Shown piece by piece: positions 1-8,249 of a DNA stretch of 21,254 bases. Below the pieces are notes generated by a model. It did not search any database. It was not told the origin of the DNA and saw nothing but the letters and a program-made list of their open reading frames with translations. Source of the stretch: Ruminococcaceae bacterium UBA5295 (GTDB taxonomy: Bacteria > Bacillota > Clostridia > Oscillospirales > Acutalibacteraceae). Every line of letters starts with the position of its first letter. Position 1 is the first letter of the stretch. The stretch is from the NCBI GenBank assembly GCA_002411365.1, contig DHSD01000020.1:1-21254 (forward strand). Reading direction: 5' to 3'. The position numbers and the translations under genes were made by a program.

Positions 1-1506
1 CGGAATGTCAATCTTAATATGGTCGCCTTCCTGCACAAGCGCAATCAGCCCGCCCGATGCGGCTTCAGGCGAAATATGGCCTACAGCCGCGCCTTTTGTC
101 GCACCGGAAAAACGCCCGTCGGTAATCAGCGCAACACTGTCGCCGAGCCCGTATCCGCAAAGGGCGGAAGTGGGGTTAAGCATTTCGCGCATTCCAGGGC
201 CGCCTTTAGGGCCTTCATAACGTATGACAACAACATCGCCTGGCTTGATTTTCCCATCCATTATAGCGCTGCTTGCGTCTTCCTCGCAGTCGAACACCCT
301 GGCGGGGCCTTCATGGCACATCATGCCCGGCGCTACGGCTCCTTGCTTTACAACAGAACCGTCCGGCGCGAGGTTGCCGTAAAGGACGGCAATACCGCCG
401 TCCTGCCTGTATGGGTTTGAAACGTGGCGTATAATTTTGCCGTCTGCGTCGGGCGCATTGCCTATGCGTTCGCCAACAGTGCCGGAAACAGTAAGTGCGT
501 CGGTACGTATCAGGCCGCCTTTTGAAAGCTCCTTTAGTACGCTCTCTATTCCACCCGCCTCGTCAAGATCTTCAATAAAATCGGTGCCGACAGGGCTCAG
601 CCTGCATATCTGCGGCGTATCCCTGCCGATTTTGTCGAATGTTTTCATTGTAAGGCTGTACCCTGCTTCGTGGGCAATAGCGATAAGGTGGAGGACGGTG
701 TTGGTCGAACAGCCGAGTGCCATATCTGTTCTTATGGCGTTTTCAATGGAATTTTTATTTATGATGTCAAGAGGACGAATATCGTTTTTGAGGAGCTCCA
801 TGACGCGGGCCCCGGTTTCCTTCGCAAGGCGCAGGCGTGCAGATTTTACTGCCGGAATTGTGCCGTTACCGGGAAGCGCCATGCCTATGGCCTCAACAAG
901 GCAGTTCATGGAGTTTGCCGTATACATGCCGGAGCAGCACCCGCACCCCGGGCAGGCTTCGTTCTCCATTTCGCTCAGGTCTTTGCCTGTCATTTTTCCC
1001 GCGGCATAAGCGCCCTGTGCCTCTGATACGTCGCTAAAACCCACTTTTCTGCCTTTGTAATGGCCTGCAAGCATTGGGCCGCCGCTTACGAAAATGCTCG
1101 GCAGGTTCATACGCGCGGCTGCAATCATCATTCCGGGCACTATTTTGTCGCAGTTGGGGATAAAAACTGCTGCATCAAGCGGGTGTGCAGTGAGCATTAC
1201 CTCGACTGAATCGGCGATAAGTTCACGCGAGCAAAGCGAATATTTCATTCCTTTGTGGTTCATTGCAATGCCATCGCATACGCCGATAGTCTCAAATTCG
1301 AACGGGATGCCGCCGGCCATGCGGATTCCGGCCTTTACCGCCTCGGCGACAGACTTTAAATTCATGTGGCCGGGCACATAATCGCTCTGTGCGCACACTA
1401 CGGCAATGAACGGGCGCTTTATCTCGTCGTCCGTCAGCCCAAGCGCTTTCAGCGCCGCGCGCTGTGAGGCGCGCCCCGGGCCTTTTTTTATTGTATCACT
1501 TCTCAA
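1..1506 (-). CDS. ilvD: dihydroxy-acid dehydratase, 3' end outside window
   Basis: IlvD dehydrates 2,3-dihydroxy-isovalerate (and the isoleucine analogue) to the 2-keto acid, using an iron-sulfur cluster in the cytoplasm. About 502 codons are present. The family is about 550 residues, so roughly 50 C-terminal residues lie beyond the left edge. The start is a TTG at 1504-1506 preceded by AAGGTGA; it gives the family's usual N-terminus (MRSDTIKKGPGRA). Visible motifs are PGHMNL (about residues 45-50), VCDGIAMNHKGM (about 76-87), PNCDKIVPG (about 117-125), SGGPMLAG (about 141-148) and the cysteine-rich CPGCGCCSGMYTANS (about 185-199). Where many homologues have N-S-x-x-E before PGH, this protein has C-A-Q-S-D. 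It lies 70 bp downstream of ilvC on the same strand, so the two are probably co-transcribed from the ilvC T-box promoter. Family assignment is secure. Confidence 0.95.
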   Translation of the reverse strand, partial: MRSDTIKKGPGRASQRAALKALGLTDDEIKRPFIAVVCAQSDYVPGHMNLKSVAEAVKAGIRMAGGIPFEFETIGVCDGIAMNHKGMKYSLCSRELIADSVEVMLTAHPLDAAVFIPNCDKIVPGMMIAAARMNLPSIFVSGGPMLAGHYKGRKVGFSDVSEAQGAYAAGKMTGKDLSEMENEACPGCGCCSGMYTANSMNCLVEAIGMALPGNGTIPAVKSARLRLAKETGARVMELLKNDIRPLDIINKNSIENAIRTDMALGCSTNTVLHLIAIAHEAGYSLTMKTFDKIGRDTPQICRLSPVGTDFIEDLDEAGGIESVLKELSKGGLIRTDALTVSGTVGERIGNAPDADGKIIRHVSNPYRQDGGIAVLYGNLAPDGSVVKQGAVAPGMMCHEGPARVFDCEEDASSAIMDGKIKPGDVVVIRYEGPKGGPGMREMLNPTSALCGYGLGDSVALITDGRFSGATKGAAVGHISPEAASGGLIALVQEGDHIKIDIP

Positions 1507-1530
1507 AATATCACCTTTTCCGTAAAACGC

Positions 1531-1556
1531 AAGCCCGCCCTGTATGGGACGGGCTT
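1531..1556 (-). terminator. ilvC-ilvD intercistronic hairpin
   Basis: Ten base pairs (AAGCCCGTCC against GGGCGGGCTT in the minus-strand RNA, one G-U pair) close a six-base loop. Only a short T-run (GCGTTTTACGG) follows, so it could be a leaky terminator or an mRNA-processing or stabilising hairpin that lowers ilvD relative to ilvC. The hairpin is seen; its role is inferred. Confidence 0.6.
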
Positions 1557-1576
1557 ATGTAGCATTGGACCGGCCC

Positions 1577-2599
1577 TTATGCTTTTACGCGTGAGCGTTT
1601 CGGCTGCTTTTTGTTGAGGAAAATCATATTGTCGCGGAGCTCTTTGCCAACTTTTACGCACTGGCTGTTTGCGTGCTGCTCGCGCATGGCAAGGAAATGC
1701 GGCCGCCCGGCTTTGTTTTCGAGTATCCAGTTGCGCGCGAATGTGCCGTCTTGGATTTCAGCGAGCACCTGCTTCATATTCTTTTTGACTTCGTCGGTGA
1801 CAATGCGGTTTTCTGTTGTGTAGTCGCCGTATTCGGCAGTGTCACTTATATTGTCGCGCATTCTTTCAAACCCGCCCGTGTAGATCAGGTCGCAGATCAT
1901 TTTCATTTCATGGATTGTCTCAAAATACGCGTTTTCAGGCGCATATCCAGCTTCGACGAGCGTGTCAAAACCGGCTTCCATAAGCCCTGTAAGGCCTCCG
2001 CAGAGGACTGCCTGCTCGCCGAAAAGGTCGGTTTCGGTCTCGCTGCGGAAAGTTGTCTCAATTAGCCCGGCGCGCGCCCCGCCTATTGCGGCGGCATATG
2101 CAAAAGCAATCTGGCGTGCATTGCCCGAAGCGTCTTTCTCAATGGCAACGAGGTCCGGCACGCCTGCGCCGCGGACGTATTCGCTTCTCACAACGTCGCC
2201 CGGCCCTTTAGGTGCAACCATGATGACGTCGACACCGTCCGGTGGGACTATCTGATGGAAATGGATGTTGAAACCGTGGGCGAAGGCGAGCACATTGCCC
2301 GGCTGAAGGCCCTGCGCAATATCATTGCGGTAAAGTTCGGCCTGCTTTTCGTCATTGACAAGAATCATGACAATGTCGCCCACTTTTGCCGCTTCGGCGG
2401 ATGTCATGACTTTAAAACCGGAATCCTCGGCCTTTTTCCATGACTTGCTGCCTTTGTAAAGGCCAACTACCACATTTACGCCGCTGTCGCGAAGGTTGAG
2501 CGCATGCGCATGGCCCTGGCTGCCATAGCCAATAATAGCCACGGTTTTCCCTTCGAGATATTTCAGGTCGCAGTCTTTGCTGTAATAGATTTTTGCCAT
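1577..2599 (-). CDS. ilvC: ketol-acid reductoisomerase (class I)
   Basis: IlvC isomerises and reduces 2-acetolactate or 2-aceto-2-hydroxybutyrate to the dihydroxy acid, using NAD(P)H and Mg2+. The 340-residue length is that of class I (short) enzymes. The Rossmann motif GYGSQGHAHALNLRDSG lies at residues 24-40, followed by the cofactor loop GLYKGSKSW (46-54). The catalytic His is in AHGFNIHF (about H108). The metal ligands of the C-terminal knotted domain are visible as D191 and E195 in DLFGEQ, and E227 and E231 in YFETIHEMK. The ATG is preceded by CTGGAGG at good spacing. It is the first gene after a T-box leader and is followed by ilvD. The second-strand base of the cofactor loop reads Y-K rather than the common R-P, so NADPH versus NADH preference cannot be read from sequence alone. 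Confidence 0.97.
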   Translation of the reverse strand: MAKIYYSKDCDLKYLEGKTVAIIGYGSQGHAHALNLRDSGVNVVVGLYKGSKSWKKAEDSGFKVMTSAEAAKVGDIVMILVNDEKQAELYRNDIAQGLQPGNVLAFAHGFNIHFHQIVPPDGVDVIMVAPKGPGDVVRSEYVRGAGVPDLVAIEKDASGNARQIAFAYAAAIGGARAGLIETTFRSETETDLFGEQAVLCGGLTGLMEAGFDTLVEAGYAPENAYFETIHEMKMICDLIYTGGFERMRDNISDTAEYGDYTTENRIVTDEVKKNMKQVLAEIQDGTFARNWILENKAGRPHFLAMREQHANSQCVKVGKELRDNMIFLNKKQPKRSRVKA

Positions 2600-2723
2600 T
2601 TTTAAAACCTCCAGACGCCCTAAGGCTGTTTAGTATTTTGAATAGCCTGCCGCATGTAATTTTGGCAACAGCTAAACAATGCGATTTGCGGTTTCCCATG
2701 GCTTTTCCTAAAATCGGGCATAG

Positions 2724-2987
2724 GGTAAAAACAAAGCTCGCCCCAACCATTGGGGCGAGCTTTTAAACCCGCGGTACCACCCATATTCGTCATCGACGCA
2801 CTCAAAAAGGGTTCAGTCAAACCCTTTGCCTTAACGCGGCATACGTGCACTCCTACTGTCTGTTTCAGGTGCCTGCTCCGAAGAGAGATAACTTTGGAAA
2901 AATGCCACCGGCTCTCATCAACCGCCCGGTCTCTGTATGGCATTTTATTGTCCTCAGTACACTTCATCACTGCATTTCGTTTATTTT
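2724..2987 (-). promoter_or_regulatory. T-box riboswitch leader of ilvC-ilvD
   Basis: The minus strand carries the conserved T-box GGGTGGTACCGCGG (2769-2782), followed by a 14-bp terminator hairpin (2733-2746 with 2750-2763) and a T-rich tail. Stem I shows an AGAGA element, a GATGAGAG apical loop and a lower helix CTGAGGA/TCTTCGG. Placing the codon six bases before the GAGC element, as in the other three leaders here, gives specifier CTC (Leu) at 2885-2887. An overlapping ATC (Ile) at 2887-2889 is the alternative. T-boxes bind uncharged tRNA and stabilise an antiterminator, so ilvC-ilvD should rise when that amino acid runs short. Confidence 0.93.
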
Positions 2988-2993
2988 CTAAAG

Positions 2994-3023
2994 ATTATAA
3001 AGCCGGATGCTTTATTTTGTCAA
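2994..3023 (-). promoter_or_regulatory. promoter of the ilvC-ilvD transcript
   Basis: On the minus strand a perfect TTGACA (3018-3023) and a perfect TATAAT (2994-2999) are separated by 18 bases, just upstream of the T-box leader. This is a sigma-A-type promoter; the predicted start is near 2987. Confidence 0.88.
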
Positions 3024-3203
3024 CCCTTTTTTGGAACTTTTTACAGATATGTGCATATTACCGTGAATATAACATGTTCCAATTAATAATCTGTGCAAAT
3101 ATTTTTATTAAGATAATTTATATCACGACTTGGAGTTTGAGCATGATAAAAGCCGCATATATGCTGCATTATGGCGCCAAATTAATTTTTTTCGCAAAAC
3201 CAC
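3024..3203. other. AT-rich spacer between divergent ilv promoters
   Basis: About 180 bp separate the two -35 boxes. The stretch is AT-rich, with no convincing gene. The only structure noticed is a 7-bp inverted pair, TTGGAAC (3031-3037) and GTTCCAA (3076-3082), 38 bases apart, which is too weak to call an operator. Confidence 0.5.
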
Positions 3204-3232
3204 TTGACAAATCTGCCAAATGAAAATATTAT
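3204..3232 (+). promoter_or_regulatory. promoter of ilvB
   Basis: TTGACA (3204-3209) and TATTAT (3227-3232) are separated by 17 bases. The predicted start, near 3239, begins the ilvB T-box leader. This promoter is divergent from the ilvC promoter. Confidence 0.87.
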
Positions 3233-3238
3233 AGAAGC

Positions 3239-3538
3239 TAAAAAACATACGGGAAAAGCTGTGAAGGGGAATCAGCAGACCATAAGCGTGTTTCAGAAAG
3301 CTGCCGGCTTCGATGTGAGGCAGCGCACGCAGGTTGCGGGAGTCGCCCCTGAGCTTGCCGCCGAAACGGTTTCACGCAGTAGAACGGCACGGTATTCCAC
3401 CGTTAGAGGAAACGCTGCTTAAGCTTTCGCAGGAAGCGCGGCAGTGGCAGAGCGGGCAGCAGTGATGCTGCCAACCGGAGTGGTACCGCGGAGATTTACG
3501 ACCTTCGTCTCTTTATCGAGACGGAGGTCTTTTGTTTT
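3239..3538 (+). promoter_or_regulatory. T-box riboswitch leader of ilvB
   Basis: The T-box GAGTGGTACCGCGG lies around 3477-3491. It is followed by a 12-bp terminator hairpin (3500-3511 with 3518-3529, one G-U pair) and TTTTGTTTT. Stem I has CAGAAAG, a CTGCCGGCTTCGATGTGAGG apical region and the 3' AGTAG element. In the register shared by the four leaders the specifier is GTC (Val) at 3342-3344, six bases before GAGC. Compared with the leuC leader, the 5' arm has about eight extra bases (around ATCAGCAG) between GGGG and ACCATAA. The expected response is antitermination when uncharged tRNA-Val accumulates. Confidence 0.92.
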
Positions 3539-3599
3539 CTGCCACAAATCCGCTGCAGCATATCTCTAAGACCAATCATAAACGACAGGGAGGGCTATC

Positions 3600-5276
3600 A
3601 TGATGTATTTGACTGGAGCCGAAATCGTAATCAGGTGCCTTATGGAACAGGGCGTCGACACCGTGTTTGGCTATCCGGGGGGAAGTGCGCTGAACCTGTA
3701 TGACGCACTTTACAGGCACAGCGGAGATATCAGGCACATTTTGATGTGCCACGAGCAGGGCGCGGCACATGCGGCAGACGGGTATGCGCGCGCTTCGGGA
3801 AAGCCGGGCATCGCCATCTCAACTTCCGGACCCGGGGCTACAAACCTTGTTACCGGCATTGCTACGGCGTTTCTCGACTCTTCACCGCTTATCGCCATAA
3901 CAAGCAATGTTGCAACGGGCCTTCTTGGAAAATCGAGCTTTCAGGAAGTCAACATCACAAGCATTACGCGCAGCATAACGAAAAAGAATTTCCTTGTGAA
4001 AGACGTTTCAAAGTTGGCGGGGACAATGCGCCTTGCTTTCAAAATTGCCATGTCCGGCAGGCCGGGGCCTGTGCTTGTAGACATACCCAAAGACGTTACC
4101 GGCGCAAAAGCAGACTATGAATCCCAAAAGCCTGAACCCGCCGTATCTTCTGAAAATGCTGTAAACAGCAGCGATGTGGACAGGGCGGCAGGCGCCATAG
4201 AAAAAAGCCGGTGCCCGCTGATTATCGCGGGCGGGGGAGTGAGGCTTGCGCACGCGGAAGCGGAGCTTGCGGAGTTTGTGCGCAGGGTGTCGGCGCCAGT
4301 TGCCGAAACGCTTATGGGCATTGGCTGCTACCCTGAAACGGAGCCGGACTTTACGGGCATGATAGGTATGCACGGTACGCAGGCTTCGGGCAGGGCCGCT
4401 TCGGAATGCGATCTGCTCATAGCGCTTGGCACGCGCTTTTCAGACCGTGTAACATGTGACGCGGCGCGCTTTGCGCCGAAAGCCAGGATACTCCATATAG
4501 ACGTCGATAAACACGAAATAGGCAAAAATGTAAGGGCTGACGTTTCGGTCACAGGCGATGTGCGCGAGGTGCTGAAAATGCTTTGCTCGAGGCTGCCAAA
4601 ACTCAGGCACAGCGAGTGGCTGAGCCGCGTGGCGGGCTGGAAAAAAGCTGAAAAAAAGAGCAGAAGGAATGAGCGGGCCGGTGTTACGCCGCGCAGGGTT
4701 ATCGGGGAACTTTACCGCCTTACGGGAGGCAGCGCGACCGTAACTACCGAAGTCGGCCAGCACCAGATGTGGGCCGCGCAGTATTACCCGTTTGCAGAGG
4801 CGGGCAAATTTATCACTTCCGGCGGGCTTGGCACGATGGGTTTTGGCCTTGGCGCGGCAATCGGGGCGCAAATAGCAAAGCCGCGCGACAGGGTGGTGAA
4901 TATAGCGGGCGATGGGAGCTTTTACATGAACATGGCTGAGCTTTCAACAGCAGTGAAGTATAATCTGCCGGTTGTGGAGCTTGTGCTTAACAACCAGGTG
5001 CTCGGCATGGTGCGCCAGTGGCAGAAGCTTTTTTATGGCTCGCGCTTTTCGCAGAGCGTGATAAAAAAGCCTACTGATTACGTGATGCTTGCCCACGCGC
5101 TCGGAGCGGAAGGCTTTGAGATACGCGCGCAGGGCGATATCTGCCCTGTGCTTGAAAAGGCGCTTTCATGCAACAGGCCGTGCCTTGTAAACTGCTATAT
5201 TGGCATGGATGAGAACGTGCTGCCTATGGTGCCGGCAAGCGCCGCGCTCAGTGAACCGGTTCTCAGCCTCGACTGA
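3600..5276 (+). CDS. ilvB: acetolactate synthase, large (catalytic) subunit
   Basis: This thiamine-diphosphate enzyme condenses two pyruvates to 2-acetolactate, or pyruvate plus 2-ketobutyrate, as the first common step of Val/Leu/Ile synthesis. At 558 residues it is full length. The N-terminal ThDP pyrimidine domain has FGYPGGSALNLYDAL (about 23-37) with the activating Glu in HEQGAAHAADGYARA (E52). The central domain follows (GAGGGV-like region IIAGGGVR). The C-terminal ThDP motif runs from GDG (437) to NN (464-465), followed by GMVRQWQKLFYG with the Trp (about 474) known from herbicide-binding enzymes. The start has two consecutive ATGs after AGGGAGGG; the first is taken. No small regulatory subunit gene (ilvN) follows; the gene is ended by a hairpin. 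The biosynthetic rather than catabolic role is inferred from the T-box and neighbours. Confidence 0.95.
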   Translation: MMYLTGAEIVIRCLMEQGVDTVFGYPGGSALNLYDALYRHSGDIRHILMCHEQGAAHAADGYARASGKPGIAISTSGPGATNLVTGIATAFLDSSPLIAITSNVATGLLGKSSFQEVNITSITRSITKKNFLVKDVSKLAGTMRLAFKIAMSGRPGPVLVDIPKDVTGAKADYESQKPEPAVSSENAVNSSDVDRAAGAIEKSRCPLIIAGGGVRLAHAEAELAEFVRRVSAPVAETLMGIGCYPETEPDFTGMIGMHGTQASGRAASECDLLIALGTRFSDRVTCDAARFAPKARILHIDVDKHEIGKNVRADVSVTGDVREVLKMLCSRLPKLRHSEWLSRVAGWKKAEKKSRRNERAGVTPRRVIGELYRLTGGSATVTTEVGQHQMWAAQYYPFAEAGKFITSGGLGTMGFGLGAAIGAQIAKPRDRVVNIAGDGSFYMNMAELSTAVKYNLPVVELVLNNQVLGMVRQWQKLFYGSRFSQSVIKKPTDYVMLAHALGAEGFEIRAQGDICPVLEKALSCNRPCLVNCYIGMDENVLPMVPASAALSEPVLSLD

Positions 5277-5277
5277 A

Positions 5278-5316
5278 AAAATGTGCGGGAGCGCTTTCAT
5301 ACGCTCCCGCACATTT
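5278..5316. terminator. bidirectional terminator between ilvB and leuB
   Basis: A perfect 13-bp inverted repeat (5281-5293 with 5302-5314, eight-base loop), extendable by A-T pairs, lies between the convergent stop codons. In the minus direction it is followed by TTTTTC, a good terminator for leuB. In the plus direction the T-run is short (ATTTGCTGCTTTTG), so termination of ilvB may be less complete. Confidence 0.85.
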
Positions 5317-5332
5317 GCTGCTTTTGCTAAAA

Positions 5333-6409
5333 TCAGACGAGCGATGCTATGGCCGCGCCCATCTCGCGTGTGCCGACTATTTTTTCTCCGGCGGAGCCGT
5401 CGGAGATATCCGGGGTGCGCAGCCCTTTTTCAAAGGCTTTGGATACGGCGTTTTCAACGGCTTTGGCCTCTGTTTCGAGATGGAAAGACATGCGCATCAT
5501 CATGGCTGCCGAGAGTATCGTCGCGATTGGGTTGGCCTTGTTTTGCCCGGCAATGTCCGGCGCCGAGCCGTGGATAGGTTCGTAAAGGCCGCGCGTGCCT
5601 TCACCGAGCGAAGCCGAAGGCAGCATGCCTATAGAGCCTGTGGCCATAGACGCTTCGTCCGAAAGTATGTCGCCGAACATGTTCGTAGTGACTATGACGT
5701 CGAACTGCCCGGGGTTGCGCACAAGCTGCATGGCGGCGTTGTCGACGAGCATGTCGGAGTATTCGACGTCGGGGTTTTCCGCTGCAAGCCTGTGCATTAC
5801 CGAGCGCCACAGGCGGGAGCTTTCGAGCACGTTTGCCTTGTCTATGTTTGTCACTTTGCGGCGCCTTTGCTTTGCTTCGCGGAAAGCGAGCCTGCCAATG
5901 CGCTCGACCTCGCCCACGCTGTACATCTCGGTGTCGTACGCGCCGTCGCCGAGCTTGCCCGGCTTTCGCCCGCGCTCGCCGAAGTATATGCCGCCGGTAA
6001 GCTCACGCACGATAATGAGGTCTATCCCGTTTTTTACAAAAGCGCTTTTAAGCGGGCATGCGTTTTTAAGCGGCGGGAAAAGCACGGCGGGGCGCAGGTT
6101 TGCGAATAGCCCGAGGGCGGAGCGTATGCCGAGAAGGCCTTTTTCAGGCCGCTTGTCACCGGGGAGAGTATCCCACTTAGGGCCGCCGACGGCGCCGAGC
6201 AGCACGCTGTCGCTTTTGCGGCAGATGTCGACGGTTTCGGGCGGCAGCGGCGTGCCTGCTTTATCAATGGCGCACCCGCCCATCAGCACGTCGTGGAAAT
6301 GGAACGTGTGGCCGAACTTTTTGCCGGCTGCTGCCATCACGTTTTCGGCCTGGGTGACGATTTCCGGTCCTATGCCGTCGCCTTTTATAACTGCAATGTT
6401 GTACTCCAA
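5333..6409 (-). CDS. leuB: 3-isopropylmalate dehydrogenase
   Basis: LeuB oxidises 3-isopropylmalate with NAD+, and the product decarboxylates to 2-ketoisocaproate. The chosen start is the TTG at 6407-6409: it follows GAAGGGGG by eight bases, gives the standard N-terminus (LEYNIAVIKGDGIGPEI), and yields 358 residues, the usual length. An in-frame ATG at 6449-6451 would add 14 unrelated residues and overlap leuD. Motifs by residue from the TTG: GDGIGPE (10-16), GGPKWD (75-80), RELTGGIYFGERG (135-147), and the dehydrogenase signature NMFGDILSDEASMATGSIGM (243-262) with metal-binding D223, D247 and D251. It is the last gene of leuC-leuD-leuB, 16 bp after leuD. Confidence 0.95.
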   Translation of the reverse strand: MEYNIAVIKGDGIGPEIVTQAENVMAAAGKKFGHTFHFHDVLMGGCAIDKAGTPLPPETVDICRKSDSVLLGAVGGPKWDTLPGDKRPEKGLLGIRSALGLFANLRPAVLFPPLKNACPLKSAFVKNGIDLIIVRELTGGIYFGERGRKPGKLGDGAYDTEMYSVGEVERIGRLAFREAKQRRRKVTNIDKANVLESSRLWRSVMHRLAAENPDVEYSDMLVDNAAMQLVRNPGQFDVIVTTNMFGDILSDEASMATGSIGMLPSASLGEGTRGLYEPIHGSAPDIAGQNKANPIATILSAAMMMRMSFHLETEAKAVENAVSKAFEKGLRTPDISDGSAGEKIVGTREMGAAIASLV

Positions 6410-6425
6410 AATGTTTGCCCCCTTC

Positions 6426-6917
6426 TCATATCCTGTGGGCGGCGATTGCATTCATAAGGCCGCCGCTTTCGATTATCTTTTCGATGAATTCCGGGAACGG
6501 TTCGCTGCGGTATGTCCTTCCGAGGGTTATGTCGCGGATAGTCCCAGTTTTAAGGTCGGCCTCAACTTCGTCGCCGGCGCGTATGCTTTCTGCAGCTTCC
6601 GGGCATTCGAGTATCGGCAGGCCGATATTTATCGAGTTCCGGTAAAAAATACGCGCAAATGTTGCGGCTATTACGCATGAAACGCCTGAAGCCTTTATGG
6701 CTATCGGGGCGTGCTCGCGAGACGAGCCGCAGCCGAAATTTTTGCCCGCAGCAATTATATCCCCGGGTCTGACTTTTTCGGCAAATCCGGCGTCTATGTC
6801 TTCCATGCAGTGTGAGGCAAGCTCCTTCGGGTTCGACGTGTTAAGGTAACGCGCAGGGATAATTACGTCTGTGTCTACATTGTCACCGTACCTGAAAACT
6901 TTTCCGCAGAGTTTCAT
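6426..6917 (-). CDS. leuD: 3-isopropylmalate dehydratase, small subunit
   Basis: LeuD is the swivel-domain subunit that joins LeuC to interconvert 2- and 3-isopropylmalate. The 163 residues match the short archaeal/clostridial-type subunit, not the roughly 200-residue enterobacterial one. Characteristic motifs are DNVDTDVIIPARYL (12-25), KNFGCGSSREHAP (59-71) and FYRNSINIGLPIL (91-103). Its ATG overlaps the leuC stop (ATGA at 6914-6917), which implies translational coupling in a fixed ratio with LeuC. Confidence 0.96.
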   Translation of the reverse strand: MKLCGKVFRYGDNVDTDVIIPARYLNTSNPKELASHCMEDIDAGFAEKVRPGDIIAAGKNFGCGSSREHAPIAIKASGVSCVIAATFARIFYRNSINIGLPILECPEAAESIRAGDEVEADLKTGTIRDITLGRTYRSEPFPEFIEKIIESGGLMNAIAAHRI

Positions 6918-8194
6918 TGCTGGTTCCCCCTTCCGGTGATTTCGTCAGGCCCTGCTATCCTTCCGGCTACGGCAGAAGCGGCGGCTACAGCGGGGCTTGC
7001 AAGATAAACTTCTGATTTTGTGTGGCCCATGCGGCCTACGAAGTTGCGGTTTGTAGTTGAGACAGCACGCTCGCCTTCGGCAAGCACGCCCATGTGCCCG
7101 CCAAGACAAGGCCCGCATGTGGGCGTCGAGACCGCGCAGCCGGCTTCAACAAACGCCTTAAGCAGCCCTTCTTCCATGGCCTGCATGTATATGCGCTGGG
7201 TTGCGGGTATGATTATGCACCGCACGCCGGGGGCGACTTCCCTGCCGCCTATGATTTCCGCCGCCGTGCGCAGGTCCTCGATGCGCCCGTTTGTGCAGGA
7301 GCCTATAACCGCCTGGTCTATCTTTATGTTTTTGCATTCGCTTACGGGATGCGTGTTTGACGGGAGATGCGGGAACGCTACTGTAGGCTCGATTTTCCCG
7401 AGGTCAATATCGTATGTCTTTTCATATTGGGCGTCCTCGTCGGCCTTAAAAATACGGTATGGCTTTTTTGAGTGCGATTTTACATAGCGTAAAGTAACGC
7501 CGTCAACTTCGAATATGCCGTTTTTGGCGCCTGCTTCAATAGCCATGTTTGCCATGCAGAGCCTGTCGTCCTCCGTGAGGTTAATGAGGCCGTCGCCACA
7601 GAATTCCATTGACTTGTAGAGTGCACCGTCCACACCCGTAATGCCTATTATGGTGAGTATGACGTCTTTGCCGGACACCCATTTTTTCGGCTTGCCGTGC
7701 AGGCGGAAGCGCAGCGCGCCCGGCACTTTGAACCAGCATGTCCCGCGCGCCATGGCGGCGGCCATGTCCGTACTGCCTACGCCTGTTGAAAATGCGCCGA
7801 GCGCCCCATATGTGCATGTGTGCGAGTCGGCGCCGATGTAGAGCCCGCCGGGGACGACGAGGCCTTTTTCAGGCAGGAGCGCGTGCTCGATGCCCATCTG
7901 CCCAACGTCGAAAAAATTTGTGATGCCGTGTTTCCGCGCAAATTCGCGCACGCATTTGCACTGCTGTGCCGCCTTTATGTCTTTGTTCGGCGTGAAATGG
8001 TCCATCACAAGTGCGATCCTGTCACGGCTGAAAACGGAGCTGAGCCCCGCTTCCTCAAAACGCTTTACCGCAACTGGTGCAGTGATGTCGTTGCCGAGGA
8101 CAAGGTCGACTTTTGCCTGGATAAGCTGGCCGGGCTTCACGCTGCTAAGGCCGGCGTGGCCAGCAAGGATTTTCTGCGTCATTGTCATTGCCAC
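6914..8194 (-). CDS. leuC: 3-isopropylmalate dehydratase, large subunit
   Basis: LeuC is the aconitase-family [4Fe-4S] subunit of isopropylmalate isomerase. The three cluster cysteines are visible in GSCTNGR (C300) and PTCGPCLGGHMG (C360 and C363). GADSHTCTYGALGAFSTGVGSTDMA (121-145) is a typical active-site stretch. The 426-residue length fits the two-subunit clostridial/archaeal type rather than the 466-residue enterobacterial form. Start: a GTG at 8192-8194 lies 12 bases after AAAAGGAG. The ATGs at codons 3 and 5 are possible but further from the ribosome site. It opens the leuC-leuD-leuB operon behind its own T-box. Confidence 0.95.
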   Translation of the reverse strand: MAMTMTQKILAGHAGLSSVKPGQLIQAKVDLVLGNDITAPVAVKRFEEAGLSSVFSRDRIALVMDHFTPNKDIKAAQQCKCVREFARKHGITNFFDVGQMGIEHALLPEKGLVVPGGLYIGADSHTCTYGALGAFSTGVGSTDMAAAMARGTCWFKVPGALRFRLHGKPKKWVSGKDVILTIIGITGVDGALYKSMEFCGDGLINLTEDDRLCMANMAIEAGAKNGIFEVDGVTLRYVKSHSKKPYRIFKADEDAQYEKTYDIDLGKIEPTVAFPHLPSNTHPVSECKNIKIDQAVIGSCTNGRIEDLRTAAEIIGGREVAPGVRCIIIPATQRIYMQAMEEGLLKAFVEAGCAVSTPTCGPCLGGHMGVLAEGERAVSTTNRNFVGRMGHTKSEVYLASPAVAAASAVAGRIAGPDEITGRGNQQ

Positions 8195-8249
8195 TTCTGC
8201 TCAGCACTCCTTTTATAAAATTCGGGTGCGCTCCTGCGGCGGGAAGAAG

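Noticed and set aside
3031..3082. TTGGAAC...GTTCCAA inverted pair between the ilv promoters
   Set aside because: Seven bases separated by 38 in AT-rich DNA is within chance expectation and neither arm touches a promoter box.
2620..3223. Open frames of 112-157 codons on both strands across the ilvC leader and ilv intergenic region
   Set aside because: They run through the T-box, terminator and promoters and their translations match nothing; the RNA features explain the sequence better.
5595..6680. Long plus-strand open frame (about 361 codons) opposite leuB and leuD
   Set aside because: It is antisense to two well-supported genes; its low-complexity Ser/Pro/Ala-rich translation has no family features and arises from the codon bias of the real genes.
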